DNA of 64,000 bases from Euryodendron excelsum (lineage: Eukaryota > Streptophyta > Magnoliopsida > Ericales > Pentaphylacaceae): positions 51,584,683-51,648,682 of the forward strand of contig CM065377.1 in the NCBI GenBank assembly GCA_033060915.1, given 5' to 3'. Positions within the stretch are counted from its first letter, which is position 1. Each line of letters begins with the position of its first letter. Shown in pieces: positions 47,040 through 57,971 of this stretch. The notes under the pieces were generated by a model, which worked only from the letters and a program-made list of their open reading frames with translations, had not been told where the DNA came from and did not search any database. The position numbers and the translations under genes were made by a program.

Positions 47040-48215
47040 GAGTCCAAATTTCGGCCAAATACTCTACACACATAACTTCGTAAATATCATGACAGCTACT
47101 CACAATATGGCGTGAAAATAAGTCAAATTTGAGAATTTGATCCCTCATACGGCCAGCCAATGTTTGTCTGTTATGTGACCATAGGCAACATGAAAATGTC
47201 GATTATCAAAGTGTGAAAAATCTATGGTACTGTTGATTTTCCAGTTCCCATTTCATTGTAAAGAGGGATCTAAAATAGTAAAGTTTTGGCCAACTACTCT
47301 CTCGAATTTATGTAGAGTCGGCCATTAACATACATATAAGATAAATTCCATATATTGCATGAATATCCCTCATACTTAGCCTGAGGGCAAATCAGCAAAG
47401 AGGACTATAAGCAAATGATTTAGTATATTATAATATTAGAAGGGTAGCACGCATTATGTACGTGTGTTACATTATACATAATTATTTTTGTTTAGTAGTT
47501 ATCTGATCATGTAACCGTATAAATGGTAAATGTATAGTTTGAAAATATAAAATAACGTGACGGATTCTAACTAAAATCTCAGTATTGACTTTTTATAATA
47601 ATATAGATACACAATTACAATGGTGGTTGCAACCGATATTGTTGGGTACTACGTTAACACTTGAATTTCTTCTGTTTTTTTCCTCCGTGCAACTGGTATC
47701 TCATGGTAATTCGAGACAAAACGTCGATGTGATCCCCTCACATAGTTCTTTGAGCACTAACAAAATCTAATCCTTCGTCTATTTTGGGGGCCAACTTAAG
47801 GTAAGTGGGTTATGCCCATGACACTTCATGTTTATCTCTCTATTTTTTTGTTTTTTTTTTTTTTTTGTTTTTCCGAGTTCAAACTTCGGCTAATTACTCT
47901 TTCAAGCTTGAATTTGTGTAGAGCCACTAGTACACAAATCAAATAAATTTTATGCAATTTTATGAATGATACCTGGCGACAAAAGTACGTGAAAAGAATT
48001 CAAACTTTAAAATTTGATCGCTCGTACTTAATATGAGGGTTAGCTGACCAGTGACACTGCTGATGATTACACTCGATGTTTATCAGTTATGTGACAATAG
48101 GCAACATGAAAATGTCTTTGTCAAAGAGTGAAAAATCATTGGTACTGTTGCGTTTCCAGATTCCATCTAATTGCAAAGAGGGATCTGAAGATAGTGAAAT
48201 TCTCTCCCTATAGCT
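47040..48215 (+). repeat. Tandem segmental duplication, units about 0.9 kb apart
   Basis: The block at about 47,040-47,290 and the block at 47,865-48,210 align: TTCGGCCAAATACTCT with TTCGGCTAATTACTCT, TGTGACCATAGGCAACATG with TGTGACAATAGGCAACATG, and TTGTAAAGAGGGATCTAAA with TTGCAAAGAGGGATCTGAA. A third partial copy of the first motif lies at 47,285 (TTTTGGCCAACTACTCT). No coding potential is seen in either unit. Confidence 0.7.
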
Positions 48216-48929
48216 AAGATAAATGTCATACATCAATTCACAAGAATCTTATCTGCAGCATATCTAGAGCTTTTGGTTATGTCACCGTGACGCCTCATGT
48301 GCTCTCTGAGAGGGAATCACATGGTGCCACAAACTAGGCAATAAGAGGAACCAAACGGCCGACTTCTTATGTTCAAACTTTGATAATAGAGGAATCAAAA
48401 GCACCACACCGTAATTATAGACTAAAAAATTACACATTTACCTCCGTCAAACTATCCATTGAGAGGGTGTTTTGGTTATTCTGGGTTTTGTTTTTCAAAA
48501 TACGCAACTGTGTCGTGTCTAGCCAATGGATTTGGTATCTAAACCCTAAATAGCACAACTTAGTCATATCATGCTAGGCCATGAACCGTGCTGGTGCCAA
48601 TGCGAAGCTAGCATATTTTATGCCATAGTTGCCAGAAAATTAATTAAAATGGGAAAAGCACAAAAATGTACTTCAAAAAAGGTGCAAAACTCTTTTTTTT
48701 AATTTTTAAAAACAGCCAAAAACTCTTTTAATTACGTTTTTTAATCGGTTCCCCTATATTTTGCGTTTTCAGATTTCGCTTCTTTAATATTTTTTGCTAC
48801 TTATTTTGGTAACTATATTTTATACCTCTGCATGATAACAAGGCTCAATTCTTTTCCAAAAGAAATAAAGAGAAAGTGGTATTTTTATTATTGTTTTTCC
48901 AATAGCTAATGGGATTCAAACCCAAGGTT

Positions 48930-49760
48930 GATTCCAAAAACTAAGTGACAAATTTTCGCCGAGTCAGAACCCAGTTGATGTAGATTCAAATTTTAAACAC
49001 AAAATCCTTTTTACTGACTCAGGTAGGCCCAATCCCAATGGCTCGATTTAAGCATGCTAAGTGCAATAAACATAGCTGATGCATTCACAAGGACCAAATT
49101 CTAATAATATATGCTGAAGTTAAGAACTTGATAAAGGTCATAATAGTGGCTATCTTAGGATACTGTTAGAAGCAAGAATCAAAATTTCGTTTCGAAATAT
49201 TGTTTCAATCAGCTCAAAAACATACTATAATTCATCTACTGTGGTTCCAAAAACAAGTGACAAATAATAATATATGTTGAAATCAAGAATTTGATAGTGG
49301 TCATAATAATGGCTATTTTTAGGATTCATTAAGAAGCAAGAATTAAAATTTCGCTTTCATATGTTATCTCAATCGCCATGAAAATGAACCAAAATACATT
49401 TACTAACGTTGGTTCCAAAAACAAGTGACAAATTTTGATCTAATAATATATAGCAGCTATTTCACGATATATTAAGAAGTGATGATCATCGTCTTCATAC
49501 ATAGTTTCAGTCTGCTCAGAAACGAATCAAAAACCATCTACTAACGTTAGTTCCAAAAACAAGTGACAAATTTTTACCTACCCCGAACCCAGCTGGAAAT
49601 GAATGAATTAAGTTTACTAAGCATGCTACGTGCAGTAAACGTAGTGTTGATACCAAAATCTAATAATACGCTGAAGTCAAGAACATTGATAAATGTCATA
49701 ATAATGGCTATTTTAGGATATAGTAAGAAGTAAGAACTCAAGTTTTATACTTTAGGAAAC
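48930..49760 (+). repeat. Low-copy tandem repeat array, units of about 140-310 bp
   Basis: TTCCAAAAACAAGTGACAAA recurs at about 48934 (one base longer), 49245, 49411 and 49552. Associated motifs recur in step: GCTGAAGTTAAGAACTTGAT, GTCATAATAATGGCTATTTT, AAGAAGCAAGAAT and TCAATCAGCTCA. Units differ in length through internal deletions. No protein or known satellite is recognised. Confidence 0.75.
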
Positions 49761-50041
49761 AATTTTAAACAATTGTACAAAAACAAAAATGATATGAAAA
49801 TAATGATATTTTTTAGCTTTCCACAACTTTTGTTTTCAAAAACACGAAAAATGAAAACGAAAATTGTGAAAATGATGCTAGAGCCTTGATTTCTCATTCT
49901 CATTCATGCACACTGACATTGGTTTGGCAGATGCTATGGTCAGGATTGGTTTGATGTTTGTCAAGGTAATTCATAAGCTTGATACTAAGCATAAAGTCTC
50001 AAGTTTGATCTCTCTCGATGCTCCTTGTAGTCAGTCATTAA

Positions 50042-50495
50042 GAGCTTGTTTGAGAACAGCTTTTATGATTAAATAAGTTACTTAAAAAAGCATAAAAAAT
50101 AAGTTAACTTTAAAAAATAAAAAATAAAAAGCTTAGTTGGGGTGTATTTGGCACTAGCTTAAAGCTTTTTTAGGATATTTAAAGTAAATTAAATTGTATA
50201 TTTGTGATATTTTGTAAAGCTAAAAAAAAATCAACTTTAATAATGATAGTGTACTAATTTATTTTTAGAATTAATTATTGTTCAAAATTTCCACTCTAGT
50301 AGAATAAGTAAAAAAAACGCTTTAAAATTTTTGCTTTTTGGCTTATTAGCCTAAAAAAGTTTTTTTTTATAAAAAAAAACTAGCTTATTATAATTTAAAG
50401 AAACTTGTTACCAAACACAAAGTACTTATTTTAAGCAAAAAGTTACAAATAAAAAACTCAAAATAAGCTATTTTCATGCGGGCCCAAATCCTATT
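50042..50495. mobile_element. Probable nested pair of MITEs
   Basis: The outer pair of imperfect inverted ends is TTTGAGAACAGCTTTTATG near 50048 against the complement of AATAAGCTATTTTCATGCG near 50462-50480. An inner pair is GGGTGTATTTGGC (50148) against TTACCAAACACAAAG (50407). AT-rich, noncoding and short, as expected for hAT- or Harbinger-type nonautonomous elements just upstream of a gene. I cannot fix target duplications. Confidence 0.45.
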
Positions 50496-50713
50496 TTCTT
50501 GCATAAGTTAAACATACCTCAACAACAGGGGCACCTCTGATTGTTTATAAATATGGGGATACACATGCGTACACAGACAGATGTGAGTAGAAACCAATTA
50601 TTTTCCTCTCAACAATTCTTTCTTTTGTCATCCTTGACATGTCATCCTCAGCCCAAAAATCCTAATCAAAGAAATTTGAGAAGAGAGAGAGGGAGAGAGA
50701 AGAGTTATATATA

Positions 50714-53708
50714 ATGCCCTTCTGTTGTGCTTCTTTTCCTACAAGTGTCCCAAATACCTTGTTCAAGTGTAGAAGGAATAATTTCATTATTCCCAACCAC
50801 ATAGGAAGTTCATTGTTCTTGTTCAAAGATAGCAATAACCCTCTGGTTTCATCAAAACCCATTGTCTCCTTATCTAAGTGTAATCAAACCCATCCTTCTT
50901 CTTCATCAATGGAGGGCCAGAACAAGGTGGTGTTAACAACCCCAGAGCCAGAGAAGTATTCCAAAGAATTGGAAGTGGCTGTGAGAGCTGTGCAAATGGC
51001 ATGCTTGCTCTGTCAAAGGGTGCAAGAGAGCTTGATTCCTAAAAGCAATGGCCAAGTCCAGTCCAAGGATGACAACTCTCCTCTTACAATTGCAGGTAAT
51101 AATTTACTTGCTATTCCTTGTTTTGTATTGTTAATTTTTCATCTATTGGATTACCACTTACTATTGATGGTTGAATTTGATTTAAATTTCACTCTATTGG
51201 GTTACTACTTACTATTGATTTAGGGGGTGTTTGGGTCATTAGCTTATAAGCCATAAGCTATAAGTTATAAACTACTTTTAAAAAGTTATCTTTAAAAATA
51301 CTTTTTTTTAAAAAACGTGATTAGATATAAGTTATTTTTTTAAACCACTTACCAAAACACATTTCAAAAAAGTTATAAGCATAAATCATAAGTTACAAAA
51401 TAAATTACGTCCAAACACTCTCTTAAATTAAATATTATTAGTTTATAGAGCTCAACACCTAAATAAAGGGAGTTGTGTCCGGACAATTTTTAAATAAAAA
51501 ATAAAAAAAAGGGTAAAGGAGAAACTAGCGTGACAACCCAACTTGGGCATGAGTCATGACCACAGTACCTCTACCCCGCTGGGAGCCAGAAGGGAGGGGA
51601 GACCCCCCGGCTTGAGCCATAGACAGCTGACCCCTGCTTTACAGGGGTAGAGCAAATTATGTGGACAACACGCATGGCATCTGTTTCAATGGGAAGCCTA
51701 AGCGTGAGGCTGAGGTAATTTCACCTCGCCACAGCCACATGTACCCCTCGGCCACCACCCCTTGTGGCGGATGAATCTGGACTTTGAGTGGTAGGGTTGA
51801 ACCTATTAATTATGGAAGAGTTGAATCATATAAGAGAGTTGAATCATATAAGATTGAATTGTTGTAAGGTTATGGAGAGTGAAGTCATAAGATTGAGTGG
51901 GCAGTGAAAGAATCTATAAATAGCCCATTTTACAGGGAAACCGGGGTAAAATTATGCATTATGGACCAATTTACAATATACTTAGTTATATAAATCGTAT
52001 GAAGAGCCTAAATACAACAATTCTAAAGCACTCTGGGTATTTAAATGTTAGATTTATCTAAAATTCATGTCCAAAAATGAGGAAAATATTCATATTTCTT
52101 AATATATTTATTTAATTCATTTTTGTAAAACATTGGATAATTCAATACCTGCTAGATTTGCTAATTCTCTTGATCACACCCATGTAAACAGATTGGAGCG
52201 TCAAAGCAACCATCAGCTGGCTACTGTCCGAGTCTTTCAGGAGCGAAAACATATCCATTATAGCTCAAGAAAACGTTCAAGCGCTCTCCATGTCTGATGC
52301 AGCAGGCCTGCTAGAAGCCGTGGCAAAAACTGTGAACGAATGTCTAGCCGAAGCACCCCGGTTTGGACATAAAGCTCCGGTAATGCCTCTCGGGACTCTA
52401 GAGGTCCTTGAGGCCATCGGCCGGTGCAACCCTACCGGGGTCCCACCCATCGGAAGATTTTGGGTGCTAGATGCTGTTGATAGCAAATCCGGGGGGTTCG
52501 TAAGAGGGGATCAGTATTCCATTGCTCTGGCATTAGTAGAAGATGGAGAAGTTGTGCTAGGAGTTCTTGGTTGCCCCAATTACCCTATGAAGAAGGAATG
52601 GCTAAGTTATCAAAATGGCTACCATAGAATTATGTCTAAGTTGGCTCTTCCAACATCTGAATCTTGGGACAAAGGTTGTGTGATTTATGCAAGGAGGGGT
52701 TGTGGCAAGGCTTGGATGCAGCCATTGCTCCTTGGAGATAAGAAGTTTGTGTGGCCAAACTCTGCAAGAGAAATACAAGTTTCTTCTATAGATAATCCGG
52801 AATTGGCAACCTTTTGTGAGCCAGTTGAGAAGGCAAATTCAGGCCATTCCTTCGCAGCAGGACTAGCTCACAGTGTTGGGCTTAGGTAACAAAACCTCTT
52901 TGGTTACCGTTCCATTCCTTTTCTCATATTCATGTTCTCGAAAAAAAAATTTAGTTTTTTGTGTTTTTTTAAGAATAAAATAAAATAAATAGAACCATTG
53001 AAAACACTATCATTTTTATTTAAAAAAAATTTTCAAAAACTCAAAAAACACATTTTCTTGATTATTAAAACTGAGCTATTTTCTATAAATTTTCTCGAAA
53101 AAAAAAAACTAAGAACTTCTCATTTTTCATGTTTCTTTTAAAACAAATCATAAAAAATATCATCATGTTTATTTTTTAATTGAAAATAGTTTTAGAAACT
53201 CAAAGTACAGTTTTTTTGGTTCTTAAAATTTGGGTATTTATTGAAAAAAATTAAAAATAAGTGCCGTAACTAGTTTACCAAACGTGATCGAAAAGAGGTT
53301 TCAGAATTTAGTTTGCCAAACGTGATTTCGGTGAATTTTAAAAAACGAAAACAAAAAACAGAATGGGACTATTGGACGCTCACATATCATTGTTTCAACT
53401 GCAGGAACCAACCGTTGCGGGTGTACAGCATGGCGAAATATGCAGCCATAGTCTGCGGGCATGCCGAGGTTTTCATGAAATTTGCAAGGGCTGGATACAA
53501 GGAGAAGATATGGGATCATGCTGCCGGAGTTGTTATCATTCAAGAGGCTGGCGGGGTGGTGACTGATGCCGGAGGCCGGCCACTGGACTTCTCGAAAGGT
53601 ATATCTTTAGAAGGCCTTGATCGAGGTATAATTGCCTGTGCTGAAGCCAGACTCCATGAGGAGATCATTAGGGCTGTTGATGCTAGCTGGAGCTCCTCTT
53701 GCCTCTGA
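50714..53708 (+). CDS. AHL: HAL2-like 3'(2'),5'-bisphosphate nucleotidase (PAP phosphatase-like), organellar, with altered metal motifs
   Basis: The family removes the 3' phosphate of PAP, a by-product of sulfate transfer and an organelle-to-nucleus stress signal, using Mg2+. Exons 50714-51095, 52192-52885 and 53405-53708 join in frame to 459 residues. An N-terminal extension of about 65 residues, rich in Ser and Asn, suggests organelle import; a second Met at about 66 could start a cytosolic form. The first motif reads IIAQEN (151-155), where the inositol-phosphatase superfamily has an acidic pair whose first Glu binds metal. The second reads LDAVDSKSGGF (220-230), where DPxDGT is expected. 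The last motif IWDHAAG (394-400) is intact. RGDQYS, GVLGCPNYP and GLDRGIIACA are family-typical. The uninterrupted frame argues for a real gene, perhaps with reduced or changed activity. A 3' UTR intron (donor near 53745, acceptor near 54153) is likely. Confidence 0.88.
51220..51425. mobile_element. Tourist/Harbinger-like MITE in intron 1, TTA target duplication
   Basis: The 200-bp body 51223-51422 has inverted ends GGGGGTGTTTGG and CCAAACACTCTC (10 of 12 positions pair) and is bounded by TTA on both sides (51220-51222, 51423-51425), the target typical of PIF/Harbinger. The interior is AT-rich with nested ATAAGCTATAAGTTATAA repeats that fold. It lies wholly inside intron 1 of the phosphatase gene. 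Confidence 0.8.
51520..51800. other. GC-rich island in intron 1, possible inserted element
   Basis: The segment from GAGAAACTAGCGTGACAACC to CCTTGTGGCGGATGAATCTG is far more GC-rich than the surrounding intron and includes AGACCCCCCGGCTTGAGCC and TTTACAGGGGTAGAGC. It has no open frame or clear ends. A fragment of a nonautonomous element or a SINE is possible. Confidence 0.35.
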
Positions 53709-54400
53709 TGTCATACTGCATAACAGAGCATCCAATCTTTGCAGGGTAAAGTACCTAACTAATTTTCTAAGTTATGGTTGTAGTTTCTGTTTTTTGTTTT
53801 CTGAAATTTGCTAAAATCGTGTTTGAAAAAATAATTTTAGAAACTGTTTTTACTATTCGGTAAACTGATTTGGGAACTTGTTTTTGAAAAAATTTTCAGA
53901 AAACACCCAATTTTAAGAATTAAAATAAATGTGTTTTCCAAGTATATCAAACTGTCTTTCATTTGAACATGAAAATGATAATATTTTCAATGGTCCTATT
54001 TTTTTTCTTTCCAAGAACACAAAAAAAGAGAAGTTTTAAAAAAAATTTTGTTTTCAAGAATACGAAAAACAAAAACAAAGACTGAAATAAAACCGTAGCT
54101 AAACAGGCCGAAATTTCTAACTTGATATTCTGTTTATCACTTACCATTTTCAGCAGGCATCCTACAGTAAATTGCAGGGTGAAGTAGCTGGTATGTTTTA
54201 CAGTCCTTTGTGCTCAAGGGAGAATCAGTTTAAAATGGCTTCCTAGTTTGAAGATGGTAGCAGGAATTAGTTTTTTTTCATTTTCTTTGTTCCTTTTTTA
54301 CCACAATCAAGAATAAGCAAATGTCTTGCATTTGTTAGTTTGAGAGGTTTATTGTAATAATATTATGTCCATTTGGAATCTTTGAATAAATAATAGACAC
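53709..54400 (+). other. 3' UTR region of the phosphatase gene
   Basis: After the stop, GCAGG|GTAAAG near 53745 and CATTTTCAG near 54153 could bound a 3' UTR intron that carries AT-rich MITE-like sequence (53,800-54,120). TTTGAATAAATAATAG at 54381 is a good polyadenylation signal. Confidence 0.45.
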
Positions 54401-54879
54401 CTTGTATCAATGTGCAAATAGATAGTCAATTATATATGAATGATATTTAGTTGCTAAACAACTTGACCTGATCAGCACTTGAAGATTCATTAGTATTCAT
54501 CTTCATTCTCTGGATTCTGGTGAAAAATCTACAGAAGTTTTTCAGCCAAATGCCCCGCCCAAAATTCATGCAAACTTAACCTAACATAACTATATAACTC
54601 TTATTGGCTGTATATATATATACCTTGTGTTATAAATGATAAAATGCAGGTGCACTCTTGAAATGGTAAGAATGAACTGCAAATTACATTACTCAGTTCT
54701 ATAGTAACACTTGGGCAAAGAAAAATTGTTCGATCCTCTTGAAATATCATGTCACTCTTACTCGTCTCACAAGGAGAGATGAGTCTCCCACCCATTATGT
54801 GGATGAGGAGAAGGAGTAACTTGGTGCTCTAAGAAGACCAAATAATTTTTTAATATGCACATGCCTTAAGCAATAATAA

Positions 54880-55245
54880 CAAAAAATATAAAATAAAAAA
54901 AAAAGGCTAACCACTAGAGGGATGTTCTCTGAAGACCAATCTCGGAGGAAATCCCCCTTGGTGTCGCCCGCATCAATTCTCAACACGTTCAACGGTAAGT
55001 CTTGGACTTGCGCAGTGAACAGAAGTCGAACTACTAACAAAACTTGGATACAATTCATCCAAATAATGTAGGCTTGTCCTACCAACCAACGTCTTTTCCT
55101 ACCAACCAACTACGTTAATGTCCGATAGCTAGCCCTAGGAGTCGAACTCATGACCAACTACGTTAATGCCCGATAGCTAGCCCTAGGAGTCGAACTCATG
55201 ACCGGCGAAAGAAGGAGCAAAGCCACTGATTAGTGGAAGTAATAA
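54880..55245 (-). mobile_element. Probable SINE with duplicated B-box segment
   Basis: On the minus strand an A-box-like CAGTGGCTTTGCTCC (near 55235) is followed by a B-box-like CATGAGTTCGACTCC and a body ending in a T/A-rich tail near 54890. The B-box region is duplicated exactly in tandem: 48-bp units at 55105-55152 and 55153-55200 differ at one base. The ORF 54795-55109 is probably a chance frame through the body. No target duplication found. Confidence 0.45.
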
Positions 55246-55249
55246 CAAT

Positions 55250-56120
55250 AGATGCAATGACAATGCTAGTAGTCTTGTGCACTCGGCTGTGACAGTTGAG
55301 AAGCATGCCCCATTAAATGAGACTACTTGTATTTCTTGCAAATAGACCTAGTAAGACTATTTATTTTCAGACCCTGTTCTCCAACAAGTAGATGTCAACA
55401 ACTGGAAATTTCAAGAGCATTTACTTATTGCAGAGGACAGGCCATGGATGGAGGAAGGATGGTTTTAACTTGACAACACTTTTCAATTGGAAAAGGACCC
55501 ATTGCTTGGTATGGATACTGAAGGCATTGATGGAGATTTAGCAAAGCTTATCTTTATGGATTTTAAATTGAACTGAATGTCAAAGTAGATCAGTGGTCGG
55601 CCCTCCCCTTTTAATGCATTTGCTTATCTTGTCTGATGACTTTCTTTTGGTGGCCTAGCTGGCTACTTGTGCCATACAGACAGAGATTGCTATGGCAAGA
55701 AAAAAACCAGGACTTTAATTGTTGTTACCAAACAAAGTACAAGAGTACTTTTTATGGATTCTACTTCTCTCCAGCTCTAGCGGTGCGGTGGTCTCCAGTT
55801 TTTTTAAAATAGTTGATCAGTGGTTGTGAATGAGTTACATTTAAAAAATAAAAAATTATGGTCTTTAAGAATTTTTGTACAAAAAAAAACTTTATCAAAA
55901 TATTATGGTAATTATATTTTTAAAATTATAAGTCAAACTAATAGTCATTTTAGTTGAAAATGAAAGAACCACGAAAAACATCATTGTGAATAGAAATTAT
56001 GCGTAAAAATTTTATTGCAATAGTATTACTCTGGCAAAATTGTAAACTAAGCCCAAAAATAAATTAGGATATATTTTATGTAATTAAACTTTATATTAAG
56101 GTTTCATTAATTTTGAATTT
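55250..56120. other. Intergenic region
   Basis: I see no gene or clear repeat here. A stretch at about 55,380-55,700 has balanced composition but only short frames. Confidence 0.4.
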
Positions 56121-56591
56121 GGGGTAATTAAACTTTATTCCTTGTAGTTTGAGCCAAAATCAAATGACTCATTGTGGTTTAAAAGTGAACACACCACACC
56201 ATGCGGTTTGAACTTATCCACAAAATGGATGAAAATCATTATATTTAACAGAAATTCTATCATACGAGTATTTTTATCATTTTCTCTCTCTAAATTAGAA
56301 CATCAAAAATGTGATTTGACTCTTTTATGTCAAAATAAAAGCTTGTCTATCGAGGATTTTTTTTTTTTTTTGGTTATTTCACCAAATCGTTTTTTTTAGG
56401 TTCTAATTTGGAGAGATAAAATCACAAAAATATCTGTATGATAAAAATTTTGTTAAATCTAACGTTTTTCATCTATTTTGCAGATAAGTCCAAACTACAA
56501 AAGATCTTGTGTTCACTTTTAAACTACAGAGCGATTATCTGATTTTGAGTCAAATCAAAAAAAAGCAAGATGTAATTATCCCTTTAAATTT
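56112..56591. mobile_element. Mutator-like foldback MITE with long inverted arms
   Basis: The body 56121-56582 has ends GGGGTAATTAAAC and the complement GGGATAATTACATC. Arms of about 185 bp pair through motifs such as TTTAAAAGTGAACACA, AAAATGGATGAAAA/AAAATAGATGAAAA and TCTCTAAATTAGAAC/TCTCCAAATTAGAAC, around a central loop of about 95 bp with a T-run. The flanking 9-mers TTTGAATTT and TTTAAATTT agree at 8 of 9 positions, as for a Mutator target duplication. A transcript would fold into a long hairpin. The ORF 56172-56399 is a reading of one arm. Confidence 0.82.
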
Positions 56592-57454
56592 TGGTGATGT
56601 GTTGCAGTTTTATACATTGAATCGGAGATGTTCAATTCCCACCAAAATTGAAGAGTTTGATCTATGAAATTGGTTATTGGTTATAGTTGTGTTAGCTAAA
56701 TCTTCGTAGTACCACCGGAAGAAACATCGCGGTGCCAAGGATTACCAGTGGCTGCCTTAGCCCATCTTTTTTCCTTTGGATTGAGGAAGTTGAACTTTTA
56801 ACTTTTAGGGAAGAAAAATCAGAGTTGATAAATAAAAAAAAATGACTATAATTGATTTTCAACATGAAAATTTTCAAGCATGGTTCTTATACAAACTTAT
56901 TTGTTATAATTATATAATTATCCTTATCTTTGTTAAAACATACGTTTATATTTGCATTTTGTACTTATTAGAGAGACTGGAAAAAGAAAAGCAAATAAAA
57001 TTACTCATACTAATTCATTTTTTTGTATGGTGTAACCAAACAACAAATGGATTTTTTGAGAGATGCATATTCATTTTCCTAACCCTGCTGAGAATTTAGC
57101 TTCACTCTGTTTTTTTTCTTTTTCTCTGCTTTTTCTTTTCCTTAACAAATGTTACAATTACACAAAGCAGAGGCTCCTAGATTGCCACTCGAATACCATG
57201 AAACCACACGTGTCTTATTTACATTTTACCTTCGTTTTATGCATTTTTAATGTTTATACAAGTAGAAAATTATATAAAATTTTCGTATAGAGTGAAGCAG
57301 TTGCATTGTAAAATTTTAAGTAAAATATTCATTAAAATAACTTTTGATCTAAAAAAATATGGTCATCACATCATTTTAAATAAACAAAAAATTTATAAGT
57401 TTATGTAAGCTATAATTTTTTCTCATCATCTAGTCCTTAATGAATGTAATTAAT

Positions 57455-57655
57455 TAGATTAGCCTAGTTGGTTAAAACTCATATTTCTCAAAGAAAAATC
57501 GGGAGTTCAATTATTGTCAAATACGAGAATTTTTTTAAAACCTTTAATCTATTAATTACTTAGTTTGTATAAATAAAATATTATAAAAATTTAAAAATTA
57601 ATTAAGATATACGCAAACTAACCGTAAAAAACCAACTTATTAACAAAAACAAAAA
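57455..57655 (+). mobile_element. Degenerate SINE, same family as that at 34169
   Basis: ATTAGCCTAGTTGGTTAAAA (A-box region), TTTCTCAAAGAAAAATCGGG, GAGTTCAATTATTGTCAAAT (B-box region) and TTAATTACTTAGTTTGTATA follow in the same order as the corresponding parts of the 34169-34410 SINE. The tail is A-rich (AACAAAAACAAAAAAAT). More diverged, with no target duplication found. Confidence 0.55.
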
Positions 57656-57745
57656 CAAAAAAATCCTAAATGTGCAATAACTGCGCCCAACCTACTCAAC
57701 TCCTCATTCAGGCCCCTTTAACTCCTATCCACCCCTCTCTCTCTT

Positions 57746-57818
57746 AAATGCTTTTCTCACCTTCCCCCCACAACATAAATATCCCTCAGACTCCATAGCA
57801 TCATCTCTCAAAGCCAAC

Positions 57819-57875
<57 letters not shown>

Positions 57876-57971
57876 TGCTTTTCTCACCATCCCCCGACTA
57901 CATAAATATCCCTCTCACACTTCCTCTTCACCTCATCACACTCCATAGCATCATCTCTCAAAGCCAGCACC
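57746..57971 (+). promoter_or_regulatory. Tandemly duplicated core promoter and leader of the glycine-rich protein gene
   Basis: TTAAATGCTTTTCTCACC, ACATAAATATCCCTC and ACTCCATAGCATCATCTCTC followed by AAAGCCA occur twice: from about 57746 and from about 57871. The copies are separated by a (CT)n tract of about 50 bases (57818-57870). Each copy holds a TATA-like ATAAATA and a candidate start-site region. The second copy runs directly into the start codon at 57972. Confidence 0.8.

Noticed and set aside
54795..55109. 104-codon minus ORF with a hydrophobic segment
   Set aside because: Lies across a SINE-like element and its T-rich tail; the hydrophobic part is the translated AT-rich tail.
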